64,000 bases of DNA from Ciona savignyi (GCA_000149265.1 CH003241.1:319120-383119); one strand, 5' to 3'. Shown: positions 16,101 through 27,446, counted from the stretch's first letter. Program-made: numbers and translations. Notes: a model not told the origin generated them from the letters alone.

Positions 16101-16535
16101 TAGTGAGGGACCAATGGTTCTAAAAACACTTAAAAAAGCTTAAATTGTTCGCACGTNNNNNNNNNNNNNNNNNNNNNNNNNNNNNNNNNNNNNNNNNNNN
16201 NNNNNNNNNNNNNNNNNNNNNNNNNNNNNNNNNNNNNNNNNNNNNNNNNNNNNNNNTGCCCACACTGGGTATTTAGAGTCACCCCTTGACCACTTTCTAA
16301 ATACTTTGGCAGTGAGATTTACCACAATTATTATGTTAATTGCACTGGTTCTAAATAATTAAGTTAATTGCACTGAATTGTGCTTTAGCTAATTCCATCC
16401 TCTTACCTTTGCTGGTATGTTATATTTGTTGTAAGCAAGACACGTACATTTACATCGAATATCTTCGTACTGTGCCGACGTGACTTCAAGTAATTGTAAT
16501 ACGATAAATAGGGAAATAGCTAGCACACAATTCAT
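13104..16535 (-). CDS. TMEM9: TMEM9 family lysosomal/endosomal membrane protein
   Basis: Four exons on the minus strand join in phase: 16407-16535 (start), 15273-15425, 14673-14849 and 13104-13232 (TGA at 13104-13106), giving 195 residues (vertebrate TMEM9 is about 183). Domains: signal peptide at residues 1-21; a Cys-rich luminal region with DIRCKCTC, EYCNC and EPYCLRCGCKYEVRS, all family hallmarks; a membrane segment at about 95-117 followed by DPFINYV; and a cytosolic tail ending with a basic helix QTKWKRQLKEQ and VYERQEMLQ, matching the family C-terminus. Exon 4 is short and easily missed. TMEM9 proteins are late endosome/lysosome glycoproteins linked to CLC-family chloride transporters and V-ATPase in vertebrates (family knowledge). 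Introns carry two hAT-type ends, a duplicated 180-bp repeat and an assembly gap between exons 1 and 2. An AG two bases before the ATG may be a splice acceptor. Confidence 0.93.
13765..14067. mobile_element. non-autonomous hAT-like element (MITE), 303 bp
   Basis: Terminal inverted repeats CAGTGGTTCTTAAACT at the left and AGTTTAAGAACCACTG at the right are perfect complements over 16 bases. Flanking 8-mers CTATAGAG (13757-13764) and ATATAGAG (14068-14075) match at 7 of 8, as expected for an aged hAT target-site duplication. No transposase frame inside. It lies in TMEM9 intron 3. Confidence 0.85.
14155..14290. repeat. abutting termini of other hAT-like elements
   Basis: GGTTGGGGAGCACTGG near 14218-14233 resembles a hAT right end, and CAGTGTTTACCATCG near 14259 resembles a left end. 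Neither has a partner I can define, so these are read as nested or truncated copies next to the complete element at 13765. Confidence 0.4.
14387..14575 (+). repeat. dispersed repeat copy 1 (TCCTGACAGGA element)
   Basis: Begins TGTCCTGACAGGATTGC and contains ATCGGAGGACTA and CAGCTAGAAAATCATCAGGA. A clearly homologous direct copy lies at 15786-15965, also inside a TMEM9 intron. No coding potential. Confidence 0.7.
15786..15965 (+). repeat. dispersed repeat copy 2 (TCCTGACAGGA element)
   Basis: Direct-orientation copy of the 14387-14575 repeat, sharing TCCTGACAGGAT, GAATTAGTTAAACTG and GCTAGAAAATCATCAGGAT with scattered substitutions. Confidence 0.7.
16157..16256. other. assembly gap of 100 N
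   Basis: Exactly 100 unresolved bases in TMEM9 intron 1. The right flank begins TGCCCACACTGGGTATTTAGAG, which is one end of the inverted repeat also found at 18487-18622, so the gap probably hides the rest of such an element. Confidence 0.99.
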
Positions 16536-17614
16536 GCTTTAATAAACTATAATTCTCCTAAATAATTTTAACCGAAAGGTCCCAACCCGAAACAAAAAAT
16601 GTTAACTATTTAGAAAACATCAACACAGCTTTGATTTGACTAAACCCGAGTAGCAGCGGCAGAATAAAAAAGTCGATTGTACGTTCTTATTTTATTTTTT
16701 ACAGGTGAATGTACTCCCTTTCTTAGCGCTTAATATAATATTTAAGTGTATTTTTATTATTTAATAAAATTGTGTATTGGCCCAAATTAATTTGTGTGCA
16801 ATAAAGGTTTATTAAATCTACTTGCGCGCCTGGGGTTGATTTGCATACGGATCTCATGATGGTGATTGACGTTAGAACCGATGTGCCACATTTATTAAAT
16901 TGCGTCAAAAATGAAACGGGGCATGTGTTCTTATTAAAGATTTATACCTAAACAAATCAAATGACAAATTACTTGTTTTCTTTGTCAACTTTATGTATAT
17001 CCCATCAGTAATTGCACCGAATGCACTAGTTTTAGTTATCTTAGGATAACAGTAAAATATACGAATTTCACTTTATCACTAATATTATCAATTAAATAAA
17101 CGTATATGTTCTATTAGACTGGTTTATCTCACCAAAGAGATTATACGTTGTTATAGACTCTTTGATCTCACCACCAATGGATCTTTTCTCCGTTTCTTAT
17201 ATATTTATTCGTTTATATATATTTCTATGTCGGGATCGTGCAGCATAGTTTCTATAACAACATTGAACGCTGTTTTTATAAACTCAGGAGTTAGCGAGTA
17301 AAAGTTTGGTTGAACGAAAATGTTTGCACGGACAATTTCAAATTACCATAGTTATTAAAGTTTGACATTGCACTGTTTTTGTACATTTATTAAAGGAATT
17401 TTATTAAAAAATTATGCACAAAATGGCAGTTTGACGTAAACATGAACAAAACAACGTTGAAATTATAGTTTCTCATTTACTAAACAGTCCATTCTACAGT
17501 TTTGTTCTATTAATATCTATTATATCAAGGTTTCACATTACACAGTGAACCTGGATAGCCTAGTTCATTGAATTTATAATGTAATTGTGGTTTAGGATAG
17601 CACGGAAAGTAAGA

Positions 17615-20600
17615 ATGGGAAAACGAGTGGAAAAGGCTTTGAAGGGTGGACCGACCTCAGCATCGTCCAGAGCAGGAGATGACTGCTGTAAGTAGTAGTG
17701 ATTTAGTGACGAATATTAAAGACTTACCTTATATATCCGTATGGAAAGTACGTCAATTTTCGCCGAGATCTCGAGTGTGCACGCGCCAAATATTTAAGTG
17801 TGCCGTGTGCAAACGTCCAAGAGTGCACACTTGAAGTGTGCACAAAATCTCCTTTTTATTACTATTTTGTAAAAATCTTAAACAAACATATTATTCTATC
17901 CTAAATCTGTCGTGTCCATCAGCTAACATATCTATCTACGTAACAAAAAACGTACTGACAGTAAATTACCCGAGGTCCGGAGGTAGGTTTACAGGTTTGT
18001 TGGACATTATACGATGTTTATACTGCCAGATTACGAGCGTGTGTGCAATTACACAAGGGTGCAAAGACGCAGGAAAAAAAAACTCGAGTGTGCAGCTGCC
18101 GTACTTTCCATACTGGCTTATGTAGAAGAAAACATCTTGTCTGCTACTAAATAGATTGGTGGTAAAGTACATTGCCTTTTAGCTGAAGGTTGTTTGGAAG
18201 TTTGAAACTCGCTACCACGACGGTTGTGCTCTTTGTCAAACCCTTAATGGACATTGTTTGAACCCAGTAGTTTAATGGGTTCTACTAAAATTTATGGAAT
18301 GTTTAATCATATACAACACACTGAAATAGATCCAGTAACCCGATGGTGGGCGAGGTCATCGCATGATTGCCCGTTTTAGAATACTCTCTTATGTTTTTAC
18401 ATTGTGTGTGATAGAGACTATTCACCATGTAAAATTGAAACACAGTGCACAAACAAAAATTTAATTTTATACAAATAATCGAGTGACTCTAAATACCCAG
18501 TGTAGACTAGGCAGTGTGTAGGCATTGTGGGCACACTAAAACCCTAACTCTAACCCTAACTCTGACACACTGCCAACACACTTCCCACACTGCCTACACA
18601 TTGCCCATACTGGGTATTTAAAGAAACCATAATAATCCTAACAAACACTTTATTTTCAGCCACTCCAGAGCCCTACACTTGCACTGGTAACTTTGCCGAT
18701 GATTTTGCTGAATTGTGGCAAAGGGCAGGTCTAGATAAAGACCATGTTCCTGTTGTTAAACCTCGCGCTAAACGGCCAGCCACCCCTACTGCGGAAGAAT
18801 CCAAACAATCTCCTGGTGAGCATTATATTTGTTTTGCAAATCTATTGACTCTTTGCATTTTTACCACTGATATAAAATGTGTGGGTTTAATGGCTTTCGT
18901 GTAAATGTCAATTGAGAAGGTGATTTTAATATTTTACTTTGTCAAAATCGTGGAAGTTTAGAAAAAATAAAACTGCATTTTCATTTACCGGATTTAGGGC
19001 ATGTAATAAATAGCTTGCTCAGCCGACACGTTTTTCCTTGTGATACATCAACCAGTCATTGCTTATACCTGGTGAATTGAATACGTGAAAACTAAAATAA
19101 CACACATGCTCTCAGGCTATTAAGTTCAGCATATTGTAAAATCTTCATCAAATTTGAATTTAGGGATGTTACAGCATTGTTTCGGATACTAATATAGATG
19201 TATAGTTGATCTAACACCAACTCTACAGGCAGAACATTAGACCACCTACTTGTTTTTGTGTCCTTGGTCAAGGCACAAACACCAGTACCTTGTCAAATTT
19301 TTGAATTTAGGAATGTTACAGCATTGTTTCGGATACAAATATAGAAGTATAGTTGAGCTAACACCAACTCTACAGACAAAACATTGAACCACCTACTTGT
19401 TTTTGTGTCCTTGGTCAAGGCACAAACACCAGTACCTAAAACATTTTTAAACCATGCATGTCATCATACAATAGCATAAGCAAGTATGAAGAATGGCAGT
19501 GTTTTAACACCCCTACATTTTCCTATCCTAACACACTCAGTCATTGTTGTGTATTTATTTCGTATTTATGACGTCATTATTCGGTTGACTGATTTTATGT
19601 TTAATCACGTGACTTTGTTGTTCTCTGTGACCTTGGGCCTAACGTGGCTTGCCTATATACCCGATTATAGTTCAGTGTTACTTTTTGCCTCCTGCACGCA
19701 ATAAACTGCTGAGTATATAACAGTCATATATATTCCAGAGGAAGAAGAAGGGGAGAAAACTGAAGAAGAGCTTCCACTAAGCACATACACAGCTGTGGAT
19801 AACCTCAATATATACCGGCCAAGTATCCATGTAAATTGCTTTGTTCTATCTTTTTCAATTCCAATTAGTTAGCTGTGGAGTTTTTAAAGCTACTTGGTTG
19901 GGTACCGGTAATTGGTTAAGGTACTAAGTAGGATAGGATATTCATGTTTATCCCCATGAATGGGAAAACCAAGTAGGTTAGTCGTCAGATCACCTCGTGC
20001 CCATCGTCGGGTTACCGGAGCTATTGCAGTGTTTTGTATAATTGAGACATAACTTCAATTTGGTAGCACGCATCAATCCGCTGGGTTTAGGCAGTGTCCG
20101 TTAAGTGTGCCTTGCCTAAGGACACAACCGACTAGTGGCAACCAGTTTCGTACCTGCAACCTTTCGGCTGAAAGGCGTCGCACTAAACTACCAGACTAAC
20201 CGGCCGGACAAGTAAAACTTACTTAAAACCAATGTGTAAATACTGAAAGTTTAAAAATACCAAGCATAGTGCCATATAAATGTTATACTGATATTTAAAG
20301 AGTTTACTAATAGTTTGGTTCACAGGTTGAATTTGATGTGGAAGAGACAAAGCAAATGCAGATCAACCATGCGAAGGAACTCTTCATAAGAAGTTGGAAG
20401 ATCGAGGAGAAAGTTGTTGGGATTTTGAAACTGTGCATCTTGGAACGACTTCAGTGTATCAAGTTAGTTGACATTATGGTCATATGAACATAAAAAGTAG
20501 AACTAAAAACTATCTATATAGTCATAAAAGTCTGAAATTCCATGGTGGACAAAATAAAAATGTTATAGTCTTAACTTTTTTAAGTATAATTTACAATATA

Positions 20601-23600
20601 TTAGGTTATGATTTTTAGCTTTTGGGCCATTGGATGAGTGACTTATTGCTGCTTGAACCAGTGATGTAATGGTTTGAACAAAAACTGAAATAGTGTTTAT
20701 CTTCAATATGTACATCGCCATTGATGGGATTCAAGAGGTTCGCATGGGTTCACTTGAACCCATTCTTTGACTATCGGGATAATCACCGATTTGATTCTTG
20801 ATTTTTTACAGACATTAGACCTTTTAGGGAACCTGTTGTTAGTAAGTACGATACAAAAGAGAACCTGTTCTTAACATTTTGAATCCTATCACTGTACATC
20901 ACCCTGCAAAAATAGCTTAACCTGAGTGTGCAGACACAAATTCTGACAAATACCTGTGATATAAAACGCTTTGTACATTTTTTAAACTCGTGGATACAAA
21001 ATCAGTATCCTATAACCATGTTTTAGATAAATATTTTGTTAGATCATGAGAAATTGAAATACCGCTTATATTGCAGCTTATGGAATGTTGGGTTAACAAA
21101 GAACACATTGAAATCATTAAGCAGCATGCTCCCAAGTTTATCAAGCATTAAAACCTTGATTTTGGATGGAAACCCAATTCCTGGATCTGAACCTTATTAT
21201 TTACTCATATCTGACGATAGCCCGTAAGTTATGAATACAGTTTTTTATATTTTGTACGTACCTTTATTTATTTTTTGTGTTTTTTATGCCATGCTACTAC
21301 AGAATCAAAGGCTATTTTTTATACCTTTTCTCCTGTTCTCCGTCATAGCCCAAAAGTTATGTATTAACAAAACCTAAGAAAATTACGACCATTTTCTACG
21401 AAATTACGAGTGCCTTCCTCAAGCACACAACTGTCCAGATACCAAAACCTTTCTGCTGTCTGCAGACTACCGAAGTTTAACAGATTATTTACTGGGACTA
21501 ATTATTTTTGTTATATGCTCATTTTGAAACACTAGTCCCATCTAAAGCTGTATGGTTTTCTACAGCATACAGAACTTGTCACTGAGAAACAACAAAATAA
21601 CAGACGTTGGTGCTGAATTGTTAGGAAAAGCCCTCGGGACCACGTACACACAGAATAAGAGCTTGCTGACATTAAACTTGAGTTTTAACCATATTTCGGA
21701 TGCAGGAGCAAAGCACTTAGCTCAGGTAAAACTACTTTTTATTAGTTGGAAACTAAATAGAAGTTTATTGGATAATAATGGATGACACGGCCAGAGAGTT
21801 GTTTGGTTCTAACTTTAGCCTGACTAGTTGCTGTACCGATGCTAAGAGGATCCTATCTTATAATGGTTTTAAACAGAACTAGTTTTTAATCGCTCATATT
21901 TTGGTAACTTAGAGTTTGCCAAGGTTTTTTCACCCTCAGGGATAAACATAATACTAGTATTTTTGTTTTTGGGCATGTATGGGTAGCGTTTTAGCCCATT
22001 TTATTTTAAAGTTGCTCGGTCTATATCCTCAACCGCCCCAATGCAACTACCCAACTGTACAACTCATATAACTGTACATTACAACTTGCTGTTAAAACAC
22101 AAAGGTACAGCATATACGGAAAATCAGGCAATCAAGTAATCAATGAAACAAAGCAATAACGTAAAATGGGCGAGCGTCCAAAAATGCAAGGAATTTAAAT
22201 CCACCACATAGAAATAAAACTTTACATGCTTAAAGCACTTACACAGTAAATTTTAATAATTTTTCATAAAGGGGCTACGTATGAACCGAGTTCTACTGTC
22301 CTTGTGCCTCGCGTCGAACGATATCTCTGATGAAGGATGCCAGGCGCTTTGCTCCCCTCTTCAGCGCTTCGCCCTCACTCATGAGGAGGTCGTTCAAAGG
22401 AGGAAGCTGATGTCGCAAGGAGGATTTCGAGGAGGATCAGCTCTCGGGACGCGAAGATCGGATTCAAAGGATCGTCCGAGTAGCAACCGCAGCGGTTCGC
22501 AGATGAGAGCAAGCCGAGGATCTTCGAAAAAGAAAACGGAAGGAAAGAAAGAAGAAAAGACTCCCAAGAAAGAAGAGAAAGGGAAAAAGGGTGAGCAATT
22601 AGAGTTTTTATCTGTTAGCTGTCACATTAACTAACTGATTTCACTAAAATTATCAAAATAAACCAGTCATCTTTCCGACATCTGAATTAATTCTCATTCG
22701 GCTTTAATCACATTTACAATGAAAAGATTCACTGTGCCTTAACCTGCTTTCCAAATTGTATTAAAATTAAGTAAATTGCTTTTAATTTTAAAACCAGGCA
22801 AAACTGGTTTGATTGTGTGTGTAGATGTTGCTTCTGTCCTTGTATTGATTATAACTGCATGATACTTACAATCACTAACCTAACTTGTTTATTTCTTCGA
22901 ATCCTTCTTTCACCCATGGCATACAAAGAAATCACGAAAATGGCTTCCAGACGTAAGTAACTTCGCTTTCTTTTGATTAACCAATTAACTCTTTTTCAAA
23001 TATTTCTTTGGAAACTAATTTGTGTGTAATTTTAAATTTGATTAAGAATCACTTGGTCAATTAAAAATCACCACCACCAATGAAACCTTCCGATCATTAT
23101 GGACAAGGTAAAAGCTTTAATGCACCAGCAGACTGGTTACCTCCATATTTTTTGTTTGATACAAATGAGTGGTGTCAAGATAATAAAAGGTTTATAAAAA
23201 CTGCCATTTTCTGCAGAATTTTTACTTTTCTAGCTGTTATAATGTGGAAAAACAGCATAATATAGTATATACGGAGAGCAAAAGATCTTCATGGTTGACA
23301 ATTCTTTTCTAGGGACCATGACCCCCCCCTTATCTTAGTTTTAACACTTAAATTTCCCAGTATCCATGACCAGCGAGACACCAAAAGGAACAAAAGGGAA
23401 AAAATCCGGCGGAGCGGGTGGAAAAGAAGGGGGCAAGCGCGCTACCACTCTCAGCGTCACCCAAGACTCAGATAATCTTGATCTTCCTGAGTTTGTGCAT
23501 CCGCTCACAGATCAGGAAGCAGAGCACACTGAAGGAAAGGTTTTTGTTCCAGGATGCACGACACTCATCAATCTTAATCTTTCAAGTGCGTTGTTTTTCG

Positions 23601-25063
23601 AAAAAGTAAATGGGTAAACACAGAGGTTGTCACATGGATAATTGTTAGATCACCTGGTTTCCAACATGAGCTTACCCTCCTATAACAGTGTATTATATGA
23701 TGTAGTCATGGTGGTACAGTTTTACTGTGGGAAAAAATAAAAATAAGTTACCGACCCAGAAATAAAAAAAAGTTACTGATCCAGAAAGCAGAATAAAACA
23801 GCTATGATGGAAAAAAACGGTTAAAATTGTGTTGCATTTGTGGACCTTAGTGATGAGATTTTCAAGACGGTGCTATAATCTGTCTTGAAATATTTGCTTC
23901 TAAATCCACCAACGCACACACATTCTACCATCTATAGCAATCTGACTACAGATGGTATTTTAAGGATCCTAGGGGTTAGAAAAATGTGGAGTTGCGGTTG
24001 TGCGGTTTAGTGTATCGCCTTTTAATCGAAAGGTTGCAGGTGTGAAACTGGTCGCTAGCTAGTCGGCTGTGTCCTTGGGCAAGGCACTTTACGAATATTG
24101 CCTGAACCCAGCAGATTCCAAATTAAAGGACGTGTCTATCACATACAACACACTGCAATAGCTCCGGTAACCCGACGTTCGGTGATCTGACGATTACCCG
24201 TGTGTTAACCCCCTTGGTTTTCCCATCCACAGGGATAAACATGAAAATGCTATCCCAATTTCTAGGGAACAAGATTGGGAAACAGGGGATGGAATCAATA
24301 TTATCGATGATACAGTACCAAGCAAACCGACACCGCACCCTTGCAGCATCCCCAACTGCACCTGGCTTGCTCAAGCTTCATTTACAGGTGATTTTTGTTT
24401 TCTGTTAATTAATTTGTTTGTATCCAATGATCCAGACAGGTTTATTCCTTTTGCGTTTTTCCATTCGCATAGATAGGACAGGAAATTCATTATCCAGGGA
24501 ATGGTCTTCACCTGGTAGGACGACTAAACTATATTAAAAAAACTTAGCAAATGTCTTGCCCCCCACTCTCAATAGCCAAATATCCTTCAGTAATTTCCAG
24601 ACTTTCTAAATAAATATTTAATGATACATATTCGTCCGACAGATTAATCAAGTGGTTTAGTGCCTCACCTTTCAGCCCAAAGATTCCAGATACGAAACTG
24701 GTCACTAGCTAATCGGTTGTGTCCTTGGGCAAGGCACTTAACGGACATTTCCCGAACCCGGCGGATTAGCGGGTTCTAAATTAAAGAATCGTGAAAATAA
24801 TACACAACGTACTGCAATAGCTCCGGTAGGCGCGAGAAGATCTGACGATTACCCGCATGTTAACCCCCTTGGTTTTCCCATTCACAGGGATAAACATGAA
24901 TATCCTATCCTATCCTATATCATATCCTATTCACCAGAGGAACACCATATCGGAGCAACACCCGATTTATGTGAAAATCCAAGAAACAATGGTCACCAGA
25001 GATCCATACTACAAACCAGAAGTTAAAACACCAGATGATGATTTGCAATCTGTTGTGGGTTAA
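17615..25063 (+). CDS. LRRC71: LRRC71-like leucine-rich repeat protein
   Basis: Eleven exons join in phase to 526 residues: 17615-17687, 18660-18815, 19739-19830, 20326-20462, 21077-21223, 21566-21725, 22272-22590, 22929-22952, 23361-23585, 24266-24387 and 24938-25063. The N-terminal region (NFADDFAELWQRAG) precedes RNase-inhibitor-type leucine-rich repeats: LKSLSSMLPSLSSIKTLILDGNPIP, then IQNLSLRNNKITDVGAELLG, LLTLNLSFNHISDAGAKHLA and LLSLCLASNDISDEG, followed by LTHEEVVQRRKL, a stretch I associate with LRRC71. A Ser/Lys-rich linker (exons 7-9, including a 24-base exon 8) leads to another repeat (LINLNLSRNKIGKQGMESIL) and a short C-terminus. Vertebrate LRRC71 is of similar length and has ciliated-tissue expression; function is otherwise unknown. 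The start is the first ATG in an open exon with donor GTAAGT at 17688. Exons 10 and 11 each follow a SINE tail directly. Family name is from recall of the repeat layout, so slightly less certain than the gene model. Confidence 0.85.
17737..18116. mobile_element. MITE copy A (GTATGGAAAGTACG inverted ends), 380 bp
   Basis: Left end CCGTATGGAAAGTACG and right end CGTACTTTCCATACTGG are inverted. The interior has CGAGATCTCGAGTGTGCA near the left and CTCGAGTGTGCAGC near the right, plus repeated GTGTGCA motifs. A second copy is at 33474-33850. No transposase frame. In LRRC71 intron 1. Confidence 0.75.
18183..18375 (+). repeat. tRNA-derived SINE, degenerate copy
   Basis: Decayed family member: GAAGGTTG, GAAACTCGCTACC, then GTTTGAACCCAGTAG and ACAACACACTGAAATAG. 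The tail is lost. Confidence 0.55.
18487..18622. repeat. inverted-repeat element with telomere-like core
   Basis: ACTCTAAATACCCAGTGT at the left and CATACTGGGTATTTAAAG at the right form an imperfect inverted repeat. The core carries CCCTAACTCTAACCCTAACTC followed by repeated CACACTGCC/CACATTGCC units. It ends about 37 bases before LRRC71 exon 2. Half of a related copy borders the assembly gap at 16257. Confidence 0.65.
19150..19437 (+). repeat. 143-bp tandem duplication, two copies
   Basis: The segment starting TTTGAATTTAGGGATGTTAC and ending CAAACACCAGTACCT is repeated head to tail at about 19293-19437 with only a few substitutions. It contains a SINE-like GTCCTTGGTCAAGGCAC motif. LRRC71 intron 2. 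Confidence 0.85.
19930..20207 (-). repeat. tRNA-derived SINE, near full length
   Basis: Reads TAGGATAGGATATTCATG at the left (the tail reversed) through GGTTACCGGAGCTATTGCAG to the tRNA-like head with CCTGCAACCTTTCGGCTGAA at the right. LRRC71 intron 3. Confidence 0.9.
20719..20894. mobile_element. hAT-like MITE, 176 bp, copy 1
   Basis: Ends CATTGATGGGATTC and GAATCCTATCACTG are imperfect inverted repeats; flanking TACATCGC (20711-20718) and TACATCAC (20895-20902) agree at 7 of 8, a plausible target duplication. The interior TAGACCTTTTAGGGAACCTG is shared with the copy at 39980. LRRC71 intron 4. Confidence 0.8.
23993..24255 (+). repeat. tRNA-derived SINE abutting LRRC71 exon 10
   Basis: Sense-oriented with the gene. 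Head with GAAAGGTTGCAGGTGTGAAACTGG (B-box region), body GTGTCCTTGGGCAAGGCACT, and 3' part GGATAAACATG followed by a pyrimidine-rich stretch that runs into the acceptor TTTCTAG at 24259-24265. Confidence 0.9.
24634..24930 (+). repeat. tRNA-derived SINE abutting LRRC71 exon 11
   Basis: Sense-oriented full-length copy ending in a (TATCC)n-type tail at about 24899-24930. The acceptor CACCAG of exon 11 lies only seven bases after the tail, so the tail is effectively the polypyrimidine tract. Confidence 0.9.
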
Positions 25064-26490
25064 GCTGGAATTTCCAAGCCTTCCTATGTCCAACATCTAC
25101 CTTACTTTCCACTGTGTTTAATTTCCTTTATTCTAATCAGAGTTTCCAATGACTTTTACCTGAGAAGAGTAGCACACTAAGTACAGTATTACTACCTGAT
25201 ACAGTTTTGTTTATTCAAAGGAATACAATGTTGTTTTAATATAATAATTTTCAAATACACAGTTCATGCACAAATAAGAGTGTTTATTGAAGAGTGTGGT
25301 ACCAGGCATAGTAAGTATAATATTCAGTTAGTGAAAGCGTCTGCAGACAGCCAAAAGATTGGTGAATTCAAACCTACTTGTTTTTAGCAGATCGATTTTT
25401 AGCGGGACTGGCCCAATTTTACTTGCCTGTTATTTAATACAAAACCATTGAAATAGTGAAAAACATGGGTGTTAAAAGATGTAAACTTCTACTACACTTC
25501 AAATTGTTTTTGTGCAGATTTACCTGGAACAGGACTCGGCAACCTTTTCCATTTTAACCGATATTCCACAAAATAAAAATAACTGGAGCAAAACTAATAA
25601 TATTTTCGCAATAAAAGGAAAACAACACTGTGTGAGATAAAGACGTGAATGTCCTTTTGTTTGTTGCTCATATCCATGGTTAATAAACTTACTAAGCGCT
25701 TCAGTAGCAATAAAATTAATAAGAGCCGTGTCAGAGGAATGAAAAAACAGTATCCGCAGGTTGCCGACTCCTGACCTAGAACATTATAATTAACTTTTTT
25801 TTTTCTTTTTTTTTACTTTTTGTTTGACATTGTTTCTTCTATATCGTTTCTTTGTGAGATTTGTCCCCAACTTGTTATGTCACCTTTTCGTCTTCATCTG
25901 TTATTCTTTCAGAGTTGACGAAATCAATAAAAAACAGATGCAACAAAAACCCCTTTAAAAGCTGACTACGCAATCACCAACCTGCAATGCAAGCCAAGTG
26001 TATGAATACAATGAATAAGTGACAGTAGAATTCCAACTGAGAGAAAGCACAGCAAAACAGTAGCACTACCACATCAGTAGTTATACGAAATAAGTCACAA
26101 GTGTAAAACAATCAGTCGAAACAGAAGCTGCGCTCGATATAAAATGTGCAAAATAACAAAACGCTGAACTAAGCACCGGAAGGTTGCAAAAGGTTTTATT
26201 GCTGAACGGGGCAAGGGAGACGGCAGTAACAGTATCAGAGAGTTGGGGGTCACAGTGGATGATCTAAGTTACTTAGATCTTGGAAGATAATTGTTTTTGG
26301 CGGATTCACAGAACGAAAAAATAGTATTTACAGTTAAAGACCTGAAGGCACGTTGTGTTTTTACAAACGAAACCAGCGAAATATAGAACTAATATCACAA
26401 ATGCTGTGGAGTTGATCCAAAAAAGAAAGGGCAAGAACAATAGCACACTGCAGAAAAGTAAAAGTATGTTAGAATATTGAACAGAAAAAG
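25064..26490. other. convergent intergenic interval
   Basis: Holds the 3' UTRs of LRRC71 (+) and cyclin J (-), which point at each other. No supported exon. A T-rich run at about 25795-25830 and a minus-strand AATAAA at 26192-26200 are visible. Confidence 0.5.
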
Positions 26491-26497
26491 TCTGAAT

Positions 26498-26640
26498 TCA
26501 AACCAGGTAGCCACGGTTGTACCTCCCGGCCGGGATGGTAGTTGGCACATTTTGGTGACGGAGTCCGTCTGAGGTAAAAGCAGGTGGAGGCACGGGTGAC
26601 GTTACGGGTGTGCTGCCTGTGCTATTGAGCAGGGGCCTGC
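26498..26640 (-). pseudogene. possible frame-shifted C-terminal extension of cyclin J
   Basis: Minus-strand frame open from 26686 to a stop at 26498. Past the cyclin J TAG it encodes a Pro/Ser/Thr-rich segment that ends PTTIPAGRYNRGYLV. Vertebrate cyclin J has a Pro/Ser-rich tail with an SYNRSYQ motif, so a one-base shift around 26640 would give a longer, more family-like protein. Whether this is sequencing error, polymorphism or chance cannot be told here. Confidence 0.3.
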
Positions 26641-27446
26641 TGCTGTGCGATTGTGAGGCTGCCTGATACTTGGGACGCAGGGGCATTGCTGTTCATAGCA
26701 CGCCTGTCCTCGTCATGCAGCCGCAGCAGGATCTCAATGCAAGGCACCAGGTGATGCCAGGCGAAGTTGGTCGTCTTCTGAAGCTCGACCGTCCACGTGG
26801 GGGCGATGTGGAGGCAAATTCGGGAAGCAGCAACGCAGGAGGCAGTTATCAAAGAAGGTTTGAACACTAGAAATGATTGGTCTTGGAGGGAGACTTCGAG
26901 AAAGTAGCTCACATTTTTTTCAACGTACATGTAGACTTGCTCGCGATTTGACAGAGGTTGCCCGGCGTGCAGATCACGCCCACCGAGAGCGACTTGCATG
27001 TAGTATTCCTTAAAGTGGGACGCCGTTGGAAAACCAATGTCCCAACCGAAGGCAGTGAGCAGCTTAATCTCCATGTTAATATACTCGGAGGCGTTGAGGT
27101 TCCACTGCAGGTGGTCCATGAGGATTTTAAATTTCGGAATCTTTTCCTCTCGCTCTTCGAACTTGCTAGCCACAAGGAGGCAGCAGAGCACCAGCATCTG
27201 CAGGTCGTCGACGGCAAGTTGGAACTGATCGGTGAAACGGTCGTAGAGACAAACCGCAAGATGCTGGGCGTTGCTGTTGAGCCGGTACTTTTGGCAGGTT
27301 AGCGCGAGCCAGTCGACTAGGTACCGCCGCCAGTACATCAGCTTCGAACCGCCCTTCAATCGGAGCATGAAATTCTCCCTCGCTTTAAGGGTGTCGTGGA
27401 TGTCCTTTGCCAAGTCGTTCTTCCATTCTGCCCACTCGAAATCCAT
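26622..27446 (-). CDS. CCNJ: Cyclin J, intronless
   Basis: A 274-residue frame without introns, from ATG at 27444-27446 to TAG at 26622-26624. Cyclin fold: RRYLVDWLALTCQ (about residues 40-52) is the first cyclin-box helix, HLAVCLYDRF and LLVASKFEERE (91-100) the core, then FGWDIGFPTASHFKEYYM, SYFLEVSLQDQSFLVF and PSLITASCVAASRICLHIAPTW of the second cyclin fold. These strings follow cyclin J across its length. Cyclin J is a poorly understood cyclin with roles in early embryonic or germline cell cycles in flies. Vertebrate CCNJ is about 100 residues longer at the C-terminus; here a second frame overlapping the stop could encode further similar sequence (see findings). The acceptor-like TTGACAG ends exactly at the ATG. 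Confidence 0.93.
   Translation of the reverse strand: MDFEWAEWKNDLAKDIHDTLKARENFMLRLKGGSKLMYWRRYLVDWLALTCQKYRLNSNAQHLAVCLYDRFTDQFQLAVDDLQMLVLCCLLVASKFEEREEKIPKFKILMDHLQWNLNASEYINMEIKLLTAFGWDIGFPTASHFKEYYMQVALGGRDLHAGQPLSNREQVYMYVEKNVSYFLEVSLQDQSFLVFKPSLITASCVAASRICLHIAPTWTVELQKTTNFAWHHLVPCIEILLRLHDEDRRAMNSNAPASQVSGSLTIAQQQAPAQ

Noticed and set aside
16140-16325. Minus-strand frame running through the assembly gap
   Set aside because: More than half of it is N; the ends have no coding features.
26640-26670. A tiny intron removing the cyclin J stop
   Set aside because: The only GT-AG pair in range would be 27 bases long, too short for splicing; an indel is the better explanation.
26909-27302. 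Open frames of 114-116 codons overlapping cyclin J on both strands
   Set aside because: Shadows of a genuine coding sequence; no family resemblance, and the cyclin J frame explains the openness.
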